Below are positions 54,293 through 62,561 of a DNA stretch of 64,000 bases, piece by piece. The notes beneath the pieces were generated by a model. That model was not told where the DNA came from and made no database searches. It saw only the letters and a list, made by a program, of their open reading frames with translations. Made by a program: the position numbers and the translations under genes. Each line of letters starts with the position of its first letter. The stretch's first letter is position 1. The stretch comes from Beijerinckiaceae bacterium (GTDB lineage Bacteria > Pseudomonadota > Alphaproteobacteria > Rhizobiales > Beijerinckiaceae). Location of the stretch: contig JALJOM010000004.1 in assembly GCA_024304885.1 (NCBI GenBank), positions 86,735 to 150,734 on the forward strand, given 5' to 3'.

Positions 54293-54931
54293 ATGACGAG
54301 GGATGTGTGGTTGAAGGGTCTCGGCCCCTGTGTCGCCGCGCTCGGGGTGGGGCTCGCCGCGGGGGGCGCCCATGCCGAGGGCATGTCGCGAGCGGTCACC
54401 GTGATCGGCCCGATCGAGCCGCGCGCCGCGGTGCTGACGAATGGCGCGGGAGTCTCGATCGATATCTTGCCCGCGCCGCAGATCGAGGTGGGGCAGAGGC
54501 TCGCGGTCAAGGTCAGCACGAAAAAGCCCGGCTACTTGATCCTGGTCGACGTGGACGCCACAGGCAAGGTCACGCAAATCTATCCGAACCTGCATTCGAT
54601 GCAGCTGCCGCTGGGAACCACAGAGACCTCGAACTTGCTGGAGCCGGGGCGGCCGGTTTCGGTTCCAGATCCCCGCAACCCTTTCGCGCATTTCGAGTTC
54701 GTCGCCGAGCCGCCGTCCGGCCGCGGGATGATCGTCGCGCTGGTCAGCACGAAGCCGGTCCAGGTCGTCGATCTGCCGGATGTGCCGCAGGATCGGCTCG
54801 ATGCGGAATCGGCGGCGGAGTTCCTCCAGAAGGCCGCGAGCGAGCTGAAGATCGCGCCGCGCGAGCGTGATGCGGCGCTCGCCGACCCGCAATGGTCCTT
54901 CGCCGTGTCGGGCTATTCGATCGCGCCGTGA
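54293..54931 (+). CDS. Secreted DUF4384-domain protein
   Basis: MTRDVWLKGLGPCVAALGVG begins a Sec signal ending GAHAE; 212 aa. Residues 55-150 form a DUF4384-like sheet: VGQRLAVKVSTKKPGYLILVDVDATGKVTQIYPNLHS and GRGMIVALVSTKPVQVVDLP. The end is helical with a final WSFAVSGYSI strand. The same fold is fused to the caspase upstream, and the kinase at 54950 ends in a similar sheet (RQLALILVDVDGAVENVTRF). It is convergent with the kinase gene, 18 bp apart. Function unknown; likely a periplasmic adaptor or sensor. Confidence 0.78.
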   Translation: MTRDVWLKGLGPCVAALGVGLAAGGAHAEGMSRAVTVIGPIEPRAAVLTNGAGVSIDILPAPQIEVGQRLAVKVSTKKPGYLILVDVDATGKVTQIYPNLHSMQLPLGTTETSNLLEPGRPVSVPDPRNPFAHFEFVAEPPSGRGMIVALVSTKPVQVVDLPDVPQDRLDAESAAEFLQKAASELKIAPRERDAALADPQWSFAVSGYSIAP

Positions 54932-54949
54932 CCGACGAGGATCGCCGGA

Positions 54950-56644
54950 TTACTCGACCTGGAAGTAAGCCAGGGCCGTGCCGAGCTGTGCGGTCGCGAG
55001 CTGTCGATCGGCCAAAAGCTTCTCGAAGAACGCGTCGGACGAGAGACCGGATGTCTCGGCCAGCGCCGCGAGCGGCTCTGCGCTCGACAAGGCGACGAGG
55101 AGGCGGGGCTCGCTCGGCTGCGACGGTTTCGCCATGGGGATCTCGAAGGAGCTTTTTTCCGCGTCTCGGCGCAGGAATCGGGTCACGTTCTCGACCGCGC
55201 CGTCGACGTCGACGAGGATCAGCGCGAGCTGCCTCGGGCCGGCGTTGCTCACCGTGCCCGACAAGGGCGCACCGGGGCGCAACAGGCTTCGGGAGAGCTC
55301 GATCTTCGGCGCGAGCTTCGGATTGGCCGGCGCGCGGTCGAGAAAGGTCAGGACCGGGCATTGCGCCGGCTTGATGAGCATCGCCGTGATTTTCGCCTCG
55401 AACCCGAACTCGGACAGGAAGGCGCGATCGAGCTCGTCGAACGGCGAGGCCTTCAGCGCGAATCCGTCGATGGTCGCGGATGTGCTCGTGATCACGCCGG
55501 GCACGATGTGGACGCAGGTCCCGCCGCGATAGTCCCCCAGGTAGCGCGAGATCTTCTCGGCGCGAGGAACCGTCGGTGGCGCAACCGGTGCGGGAGGTGC
55601 CGGTGTGGGGAGTAGTGGTGCTGTCGGTGCCGGGATCGTCGGCCCGGGTTGCGGCTCGGGCTCTGGCTTCAGCCACAGGTAGTAGGCGCCTGCACCGATG
55701 CCGATCACGGTGGCGACGGTCACGGCGGCACCCGCGGCCACCAGCACCGAGCGCGGCTTCGAGGGGACTTCCGAGTCCACGGCCGGGCGTTTCTCGGGCT
55801 TGCTCGACAGGCTCTCGAAGGCGCGAGCCACGTCGAGCATCGTGTCCGGACGGTCGGACGGAGCCGGCTGCAGCATCCGCGCGAGTATCGGCCGCACGTG
55901 CGGATCGACATCGTCGAGCGGCGGCACGGTCCGGCGCTTGGTGATGACCTCGGCGGGTCGGCCCGACATGTCGATCGGCGCGCCGCGCAACGCGGCGGCG
56001 AGGACGAGGCCGAGGCTGTAGATGTCGGACTTCGGCGTGACGTCGCCGCCGTACTCGCCGAGCTGCTCCGGCGAGACGTAGTTGTACTTGCCGGCAAATC
56101 CCATATCGACGACGGTCTCTTCCCCGGCCCGCGTGGCGCGCGCGATGCCGAAGTCGATGATCATCGCCTGGCCCACATCGCCGTCCTGGATGATGATGTT
56201 GTCCGGCGAGATGTCGCGGTGGGTGATCCCTTGGCGGTGGGCCGCGTGAAGCCCGCGGGCGATCCGTGCCGCGAGCCGAGTCACCGTCTCGAGCGGCAAA
56301 GGCCCGTGGCGCAGGACCTGCGACAGCGATTCGCCCTCCACGAAATCCATCGCGAGATAGGCGCGGCCGAGCGTCGGATCGACCGCGAAGATGAAGTACC
56401 TGACGATGGCTTCGTGATGGAGGTTGTGCAGGCTCGACGCCTCGTTGCGAAACAAGGACCGCACCAGCTCGTTCTCGGCGAACTCGTGCCGGATGACCTT
56501 GATCGCCACGCCGTGGCCGGTCTGGATGGAATGGCCCTTGTAGACCTCGCCCATGCCGCCGCTGGCGACGAGGCAGTCGATCTCGTAGATCCCGTTGAGC
56601 TGCGTGCCCGGTCGGAGCGAGTCGAGCTGCGCTGGGTCGTGCAT
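54950..56644 (-). CDS. Transmembrane Ser/Thr protein kinase (PpkA-like)
   Basis: A 564-aa bitopic protein. Kinase domain residues 20-285: glycine loop VASGGMGEVYKG, VAIKVI (Lys49), HRDISPDN (Asp144), DFGIAR (164-169), SPEQLGEYGGDVTPKSDIYSLG. A single membrane helix at about 300-323 follows, then a Pro-rich stretch and a periplasmic domain of about 200 residues, with RYLGDYRGGTCVHIVPG and the DUF4384-like strand RQLALILVDVDGAVENVTRF. The gene follows tagF by 88 bp. In other T6SS loci, kinases of this build (PpkA) trigger secretion by phosphorylating a forkhead protein; whether this one does so is inferred. Confidence 0.86.
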   Translation of the reverse strand: MHDPAQLDSLRPGTQLNGIYEIDCLVASGGMGEVYKGHSIQTGHGVAIKVIRHEFAENELVRSLFRNEASSLHNLHHEAIVRYFIFAVDPTLGRAYLAMDFVEGESLSQVLRHGPLPLETVTRLAARIARGLHAAHRQGITHRDISPDNIIIQDGDVGQAMIIDFGIARATRAGEETVVDMGFAGKYNYVSPEQLGEYGGDVTPKSDIYSLGLVLAAALRGAPIDMSGRPAEVITKRRTVPPLDDVDPHVRPILARMLQPAPSDRPDTMLDVARAFESLSSKPEKRPAVDSEVPSKPRSVLVAAGAAVTVATVIGIGAGAYYLWLKPEPEPQPGPTIPAPTAPLLPTPAPPAPVAPPTVPRAEKISRYLGDYRGGTCVHIVPGVITSTSATIDGFALKASPFDELDRAFLSEFGFEAKITAMLIKPAQCPVLTFLDRAPANPKLAPKIELSRSLLRPGAPLSGTVSNAGPRQLALILVDVDGAVENVTRFLRRDAEKSSFEIPMAKPSQPSEPRLLVALSSAEPLAALAETSGLSSDAFFEKLLADRQLATAQLGTALAYFQVE

Positions 56645-56732
56645 CGATGCCCCTTTCGGTGTGACGTCGTGCCACTTTTCGCCTGATAAAGCGTCTCGTG
56701 ACGATTGCCAATGAAAACGGGCGCTCGCCCCT

Positions 56733-57422
56733 TCACGAGGTGAAGGGGCGGAAGTCGCCGGTCAGCATGGCAGAGAACAGGTCAGGATGCGGCAAGTGTC
56801 CGGTCGCCAGGGCGACCGGGCGGAAGCCGACCCCGCCGGGCGTCCAGAAGAAGGCGCGCCCGGCATAGGCTCGAGCCCAGTCGGCGAGCCGTAGGGACGC
56901 GAAGGCCTTTCCTTCGATGCGATCGTCGAGAGGGCAGAGCACGCCGCCCTCAGTCACGACCCGGATCGGCTCGCGCGGCGCGATCGGCGGATAGGCCCTC
57001 GGCATGGGGAGCGCCGCGAGCGCGCTTCTGACCCGTTCGAGGGTCACGCCGGGCTCGAGCGTACCGAGCAGGAAGGCTTCGATCGTCTTGAACCAGTCCT
57101 CGTTGGTGTCGAATTCCGGAGGGGGAACGGCGGCGCGCATGTCGCCCGTCGCGAGGATGGTGAGAGGATAGTAGCGCCCGATCTCGTCGAGCGAGGCCAT
57201 CAGCGCGCCGACGACGGTCGTGCCGCAAATGTCCGCGCCGAGCCAGAACCGCCAGATCGGGGCGGCGAGGTAGGCCGCCTGCCACCCGTCACCGAGCCGC
57301 TCGCGGCTGGTCGAGAGCGCGGTCTGGAGCCAGGGCTCGAAGACGGCGAGGAAGGGACCCGGAACCTCGATGGCGACGAGATCGCGCCGGCTCGCATGCT
57401 TGCCGAAGAGCGCGCAGGGCAT
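56733..57422 (-). CDS. tagF: T6SS-associated protein TagF
   Basis: A 229-aa protein with the TagF N-terminus ALFGKHASRRDLVAIEVPGPFLAVFEPWLQTALSTSRERLGDGWQ, then PIWRFWLGADICGTTVVGALMASLDEIGRYYPLTIL and PPPEFDTNEDWFKTIEAFLLGTL. TagF is a cytoplasmic post-translational repressor of T6SS firing that acts against the kinase branch, which suits the adjacent kinase. It follows tssM on the same strand, but the whole gap is filled by a repeat element, which may weaken or tune co-expression. Confidence 0.9.
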   Translation of the reverse strand: MPCALFGKHASRRDLVAIEVPGPFLAVFEPWLQTALSTSRERLGDGWQAAYLAAPIWRFWLGADICGTTVVGALMASLDEIGRYYPLTILATGDMRAAVPPPEFDTNEDWFKTIEAFLLGTLEPGVTLERVRSALAALPMPRAYPPIAPREPIRVVTEGGVLCPLDDRIEGKAFASLRLADWARAYAGRAFFWTPGGVGFRPVALATGHLPHPDLFSAMLTGDFRPFTS

Positions 57423-57430
57423 GGTCGTTC

Positions 57431-57585
57431 TAGATCACGATGACTCTGGATCGAATCGATCCAGAGTCATGTAACGTGATCGATTCCATTAAGTTGGAGC
57501 GGGATGCGCAGATAAGTTTACGCAATCTGCGTAAATTCGATTGCGCCGGAAAACCGGTGTCCACTTTTCCTCATCCCGCTCTAAA
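57431..57585 (+). repeat. Family A repeat between tssM and tagF
   Basis: Starts TAGATCACGATGACTC and contains a perfect 15-bp inverted repeat with a 1-nt centre (57440-57470). It is followed by AGCGGGATGCGCAG, the inner palindrome TTTACGCAATCTGCGTAAA (57517-57535) and CTCATCCCGCTCTA. The terminal CTA on this strand is the TAG stop codon of tssM (57583-57581). Confidence 0.9.
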
Positions 57586-60500
57586 GCACGCTCGGGCAGC
57601 GGAACTCGCGCAACGCCGGCAAGGTGAAAGGGTTGAGCCCGGACCCTGCCCCGATCGTGTAACCGAGCGTGCGTCCGCCGACGATATAGTTGACGACGAT
57701 CTTGTCGCCGCGCGGCACCGGCGCGCCGGCCTCGACCAGGCGGAACAGCGCCCAAGGTCCCGAGCGCTCGATCGACGCGGGCTCCTGGCCCGGGATGTCG
57801 GAGGTCACCGTCACCGCGGCATGATTCGTGGCCGCGCCCGGCCATTCGACACGCACCGGTGAGGGACGACCGGCGCTGCTGTCCACCGGCGTTCCGTTGA
57901 TCTCCATCCGGATCGTCATGGTCGGGGCGGCCGCAGTTCCCCCCGGCAAGGTCGGCGCGGCGCTGACCGGCAGCGGCGGCGGAACGACGGTGAGCGACAT
58001 CGACGGGACGAGACCGCCGGTCGCGAAGAACGTCTCCCGGATCTGCGCTCCGCGCTGGAACTCCTTCAGCGTCCCGGTGGAGGAGGCGAGGGCGCGTCCG
58101 AGCGCGCTGTCCTGGCGGAAGGTCCAGTCGCGCTTCGACATATCGACATATTGCGCGAGCTGGCTCGTGAAGAACTTGTCGAGCACGCCCTGCGGCCCGA
58201 ACAGCTTGCCGAAATCGAGGAGTGCGACCTCGCGGTCGGTCCGTGCGAACGGATAGCGATTGGCGGCGATCTGCTGGCAGATGCCCGTCACCTGGTCGCC
58301 GAGCGCGCGGGCGAGCTGGGCCCGCATCGCGTTGGTGGCGTCGTTCTCGAAGTCTCTCGCGGCGTCGTCCAGCATCTTCTTGAAGGGGTCGGGGAGACGG
58401 CTCGCCTTGGCGCGGAGGTCCACGAGCTGGGTCTGGACCTGCTTGTTCGCCTCCTGGGCCTGGGAGGGCACCTCGGCCGCCGTCAGGAGATTGCGATGCA
58501 GCTCGGCGAGGTTGCCGACGACGGCGTCGATCTGGCGGCGCCCGGGGTCCCCCTCGACGAGGAGGTGATAGACCTTGAAGCTCTGCTCGATATCGGCGCC
58601 GGGGGGCTTGCCGCGAATCTGGGTCAGGACGGCTTTCTCGGCCTCGCTGCCCGGCGCCGGCGCGAAGCCCGGCCGCTCCCGCGTCAGCGCCGTCTCGTCG
58701 CGCAAGGATTCGACGATCTGCTTCAAGGGCGAGGTCGCGGCGGATGCGGCGCCGAGCGCGAGATATTTCGGCTTGTCCGCGTTCAGCCTCTTCAGCTTGA
58801 GCTTGTCCAGCGCGCCACGCCACGCATTGGTGAAATCGCGCGCATAGATATCGACCACGTCGACCTGCAGCGTCTTGTATTGCGCCTCGACCGTCGCCTG
58901 CTCGCCGGCGTCGCCGAGGACCCAGCGATTGGCCTTGAGCTGATCGCTGATGCCCGGGAGCCGTTCCATGAGCGCCCGGCGGAACCCGGCATAGGTGTAG
59001 AACGCCGGGATGCGGACGGTCTCGAGGGGGGCTCCCTTCGCGCCGTCGAAGACCAGGGCGGCATCCGGTCCTCCGGCGACGGTGGCGGTCCAGTCCGGCA
59101 CGTCGGATGTGGCGGAGGCGGACCGGAGCAGTTCGTAGGCGCGCTCGGCGAGGCTCAGCCGGGCGAGCGTCGCCTGGGCATCGGCGACGAGCGAGCCGTT
59201 CAGGCTGACGACGGGCGCCTCGCCGCGCCAGAGGTCGAGCATGGCGACGACATGGTCCTCGAGAAGCTTGCGCCCGCTCGCGGCGGTGGCGCCGGGATAG
59301 AGATTGGTTTCCCAGTCGCGGCGGAGCCAGCCGAGAAGGAAGCCGCGATCGGTGTCGTGGAGACCGCCCAGCATGAGATAGGCCTTGAGCCCGTCGTGCA
59401 GGAAGCTCGGGTTCGAGCGATTGGCCTCGAGCTGCTCCTCCAGCCGATAGAGCAAACGCGGACGCAGCATCCGCTCGAGGCCCGTCGCATAGGCTCGCAC
59501 CGCCGTCGACTCGAGCCTCGCCTTCTGGCTCAGGCCGAAGGTCGCCGCGAGCGGCACGGGCACGTCCCGCTCCACGTAGCCGGCCGGCAGGTTGCGCAGC
59601 TTGTTCAGGGCGGGCAGGACCTTGGCGAGGTCGCGATCGGAGATCTCGGTCTCCTTGGTGAGCTCCCCCGCGATGGTGTGGTAGTCGGCGGCGTCCACGA
59701 TCGTCGTGTCGATGAGCGTCCGGTTGCGGGTGTAGCTCGTCCACCAGGCGAGGCTGGCGGCGGAGCAGACGAGAACGACGGCCGTGATGGCGCCGGCCCG
59801 GATGAGCCTGGCCCGGAGCACGGCCGCGCGATCGGTCGAGACCCAGGCCGCCTCCCCGATGACGACCTGGCCGAGCAGGCGATTGAGGAAGAAGCTCTGC
59901 CCGCGGCCGGAATAGGCTTGCGGCGCGACCTCGCGAGCGCCGAAGCTGCGCGACAGGCCCGCGATGAGCTGGTCGATCGGCGTGCCGTGCTGCGTCCCCG
60001 AGGTGAAGTAGAAGCCGCGCAGCGTCGCGTTGACGTGATAGCGGGTCGGCTCGAAAATCTGGTTCAGGAAATCGAAGACGGGCTTCTTCAGTGCCGCGAG
60101 CTGGGCCGGGAACCCGAACAAGGCGACCCGCGTCGCCGGGACCGGCTCGTCCTGGAGGCGATCGGTCGTCATCTCGTAGAGCCGCGCGATCAAGGCGTCG
60201 AACTCGGCCGGCACGTCGCCGACGAGGTTCTTCCTCTTGTCGGAGGTCTGGAAGGTCGCCCCCCACACCTGCTGGCGACCTTGCTCGCCGAGGTTCGCGA
60301 AGAACTCGCGAAAGCCGAGCACGAGATCGGCCTTGGTGAACAAGGCATAGACCGGAAAATCGACCTTGAGGCGCTTGTGCAGCTCCAGCAATCTCGCTCG
60401 GATCGCGCTCGAATGTGCCGCGATCTTCTCCGGCTCGCCGGTCATGATGTCGTCGAGCGCGATCGCGATGATGACCCCGTTGATGGGCTGGCGCGGGCGG

Positions 60501-61099
60501 TTCTTCTTCAACAAGTCGAGGAAGGCGAGCCAGCTCTTCTGATCGGCGCTCGCATCGGAATCCTGCGTCGTGTAGCGGCCCGCCGTATCGATCAGCACGG
60601 CGTCCTCGGCGAACCACCAATCGCAATAGCGGGTGCCCCCGACGCCCGCGAGCGCGGCCGGCGTCGCGCCTTTCGAAAGCGGAAACCGCAAGCCGGAATT
60701 GACGAGCGCGGTGGTCTTGCCGGCGCCCGGGGGGCCGATCAAGAGGTACCAGGGAAGATCGTAGAGATAATCCGCCTTGCTCCGGCCGGTGCTCTTCAAC
60801 GTGGACAGAGCATCCTTCATCCGCTCGGCGAGGACCTCCGCATCGCTCTCCACCGCGGCGGTCTCGGTGAGCTCCTTGGCGATCGCGTCGGCCTTCCTGC
60901 GGCGCTGCCAGAAGGAAAACCCCGCGAGCCCGGCGGCGGCGGCCACGAGCAGGACCACGACGATCTCGCGGATGATCGTGTTCTGGAGCGGCCGAAAGCC
61001 GCCGATTTCGATGAAGGGTCCAGCCAGGTAGACGACGGCCGCCAGCGAGACGAGTCCGATCCCGGAGGCGACGATCCTGATGATCTCCTTGCTCAGCAT
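57581..61099 (-). CDS. tssM: T6SS membrane-complex protein TssM (IcmF family)
   Basis: The start MLSKEIIRIVASGIGLVSLA at 61099 is chosen from homologue length; 1172 aa. Two N-terminal membrane helices (about 10-30 and 40-62) lead to a cytoplasmic GTPase-like domain with Walker A LLIGPPGAGKTTALVNSGL and WFAEDAVLIDTAGRYTTQD. A third helix AGAITAVVLVCSAASLAWWT (about 446-465) leads to a large periplasmic region ending FRCPSVL. It spans the inner membrane and links TssL to TssJ. It is coupled to tssL (40 bp). Its stop codon comes from the repeat element. Confidence 0.95.
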   Translation of the reverse strand: MLSKEIIRIVASGIGLVSLAAVVYLAGPFIEIGGFRPLQNTIIREIVVVLLVAAAAGLAGFSFWQRRRKADAIAKELTETAAVESDAEVLAERMKDALSTLKSTGRSKADYLYDLPWYLLIGPPGAGKTTALVNSGLRFPLSKGATPAALAGVGGTRYCDWWFAEDAVLIDTAGRYTTQDSDASADQKSWLAFLDLLKKNRPRQPINGVIIAIALDDIMTGEPEKIAAHSSAIRARLLELHKRLKVDFPVYALFTKADLVLGFREFFANLGEQGRQQVWGATFQTSDKRKNLVGDVPAEFDALIARLYEMTTDRLQDEPVPATRVALFGFPAQLAALKKPVFDFLNQIFEPTRYHVNATLRGFYFTSGTQHGTPIDQLIAGLSRSFGAREVAPQAYSGRGQSFFLNRLLGQVVIGEAAWVSTDRAAVLRARLIRAGAITAVVLVCSAASLAWWTSYTRNRTLIDTTIVDAADYHTIAGELTKETEISDRDLAKVLPALNKLRNLPAGYVERDVPVPLAATFGLSQKARLESTAVRAYATGLERMLRPRLLYRLEEQLEANRSNPSFLHDGLKAYLMLGGLHDTDRGFLLGWLRRDWETNLYPGATAASGRKLLEDHVVAMLDLWRGEAPVVSLNGSLVADAQATLARLSLAERAYELLRSASATSDVPDWTATVAGGPDAALVFDGAKGAPLETVRIPAFYTYAGFRRALMERLPGISDQLKANRWVLGDAGEQATVEAQYKTLQVDVVDIYARDFTNAWRGALDKLKLKRLNADKPKYLALGAASAATSPLKQIVESLRDETALTRERPGFAPAPGSEAEKAVLTQIRGKPPGADIEQSFKVYHLLVEGDPGRRQIDAVVGNLAELHRNLLTAAEVPSQAQEANKQVQTQLVDLRAKASRLPDPFKKMLDDAARDFENDATNAMRAQLARALGDQVTGICQQIAANRYPFARTDREVALLDFGKLFGPQGVLDKFFTSQLAQYVDMSKRDWTFRQDSALGRALASSTGTLKEFQRGAQIRETFFATGGLVPSMSLTVVPPPLPVSAAPTLPGGTAAAPTMTIRMEINGTPVDSSAGRPSPVRVEWPGAATNHAAVTVTSDIPGQEPASIERSGPWALFRLVEAGAPVPRGDKIVVNYIVGGRTLGYTIGAGSGLNPFTLPALREFRCPSVL

Positions 61100-61139
61100 G
61101 GCCTCGTGGGTCTCCGCCCGAATTCGTGAAGTGGGTGTC

Positions 61140-62561
61140 TCATCGATTGGCGCGGGTGAGCTTGATCTCGACCCGGCGATTGCGCGCGCGGCCCTCGGCG
61201 GTGTCGTTGGATGCGACGGGCTCCTCGTCCGCCCGGCCATCGACCTCGACACGCGTGGGATCGGAGAGCTTCGGCCTCACGACCTCCGCGACGGCTTTCG
61301 CCCGTTCCATCGAAAGGGCCCAGTTCGACGCGAAGGGAGACGTCTTGCGCAGCTTCACATTGTCGGTATGCCCGATCACCCTGATCGTGCCGGCCTCCTT
61401 GTCGAGGAATGTCGCGAGCCCCGAGGCGGTCTCGATGAAGGATTTCTTCAAGGTCGCCTGCCCCGAATCGAACAGGACCTCGCTCCTGACGCTGAAGGTC
61501 AGCGCGTTGCCGACCACCTTGCAGCCGACCCCGTCCGGGAGGTCGGTGGGGCACACCGGCCCCGGCGGCGCGGGCGGCGGCCTGACGATCTCGGGTCGTA
61601 CCAGCCGCATCGCGTCGGTTCCGTTGAGGCGCCTGACCTCGGCCGCCGCGACTTCGGCTCCGTCCGTCAGATAGGCGCGAAAGGTCAGGAAGAGGGCGAC
61701 GAGCGCGAGGCCGGCGACCCCGCCGATCGCCCAGAACGGAACCCTGCTGCGCAGGACGGCGCGGCCGAGCTCCTGGCCTTTCCAATGCGGCGACAGATCC
61801 CGCTCGGCGCGCGGTCGGACCTTGCGGAGAAGCTCGTAGAGGTTGCGCTGGATTTGCTGCAGCGTGGCCGTGCCGTTCGGCGAGTGCCGATGCATGCCTT
61901 GGAAGCCCAAGGCGAGGCAGCAATGAATCAGCTCGAGCAGTGGGTAGCACGGGAGTGGGTCCATCTTGGCCCGATCCAGCTTCTCGAAGAACCGGACGCC
62001 GCCTTCCCGTTCCTTGAAGAATTGCGAGAGCATGCTGTATTGCGTCCAGACATGGCGATCCGTGGTCGGGATGTTCTGGACGATGTCGTCGGCCGTCGCG
62101 CAGAGGATATATTTCGCCTCGTTTGCTTGATCGATCGGGACGCCCGCCGTGCGGACCTCCTTCTCGAAGAACTCGATCGCCGCGGCGACCTGCTCCATCA
62201 GGCTCGCGGGCGAGGCTTGAAGCACGGAGACTCTCAAGCGCCCGAGCAGGAGCAGGATCGGGCCGGCCGCCTGCATGAGCGGATTCTCGTGCGGGACGAC
62301 GAGCTCCTCGATCCGCGGAGCGCGCTGGGGCGCGGGAGGCGGCTCGGGCCGGACCTGCTGTCGCTCCGACCGAATCCAGGATTCGCCGGTCGTGGCCTCG
62401 GAACCCGGCTGGGGATAGGAGGGCTGGGCTCGGGGCTGCGGCGGCGGCGCCGGTCGCTGGCCCGGGGACGGCGGCGCCGGGAAGCCCGGCCGCGGTACTC
62501 TCGGGCCGGGGGAGAACACGGTGCGATCAGGCCTGTCGAAAGGATTGTCCTTGTCGCTCAT
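61140..62561 (-). CDS. tssL: T6SS protein TssL with C-terminal OmpA domain
   Basis: The 473-aa protein has a Pro-rich N-tail (about 1-85), a DotU/TssL cytoplasmic domain (about 88-255: NPLMQAAGPILLLLGRLRVS; QANEAKYILCATADDIVQNIP; FFKEREGGVRFFEKLD; LLELIHCCLALGFQGMHR), one membrane helix VPFWAIGGVAGLALVALFLT, and an OmpA-type peptidoglycan-binding end (LFDSGQATLKKSF; RVIGHTDNVKLRKTSPFASNWALSMERA; NRRVEIKLTR). The fused OmpA domain anchors the complex to the wall. It overlaps tssK by ATGA. Confidence 0.95.
   Translation of the reverse strand: MSDKDNPFDRPDRTVFSPGPRVPRPGFPAPPSPGQRPAPPPQPRAQPSYPQPGSEATTGESWIRSERQQVRPEPPPAPQRAPRIEELVVPHENPLMQAAGPILLLLGRLRVSVLQASPASLMEQVAAAIEFFEKEVRTAGVPIDQANEAKYILCATADDIVQNIPTTDRHVWTQYSMLSQFFKEREGGVRFFEKLDRAKMDPLPCYPLLELIHCCLALGFQGMHRHSPNGTATLQQIQRNLYELLRKVRPRAERDLSPHWKGQELGRAVLRSRVPFWAIGGVAGLALVALFLTFRAYLTDGAEVAAAEVRRLNGTDAMRLVRPEIVRPPPAPPGPVCPTDLPDGVGCKVVGNALTFSVRSEVLFDSGQATLKKSFIETASGLATFLDKEAGTIRVIGHTDNVKLRKTSPFASNWALSMERAKAVAEVVRPKLSDPTRVEVDGRADEEPVASNDTAEGRARNRRVEIKLTRANR

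Noticed and set aside
58151..61129. Plus-strand open frame of 992 codons opposite tssM
   Set aside because: Mirror frame of tssM; composition Arg/Glu/Leu-rich with no domain, while tssM shows Walker A and membrane helices.
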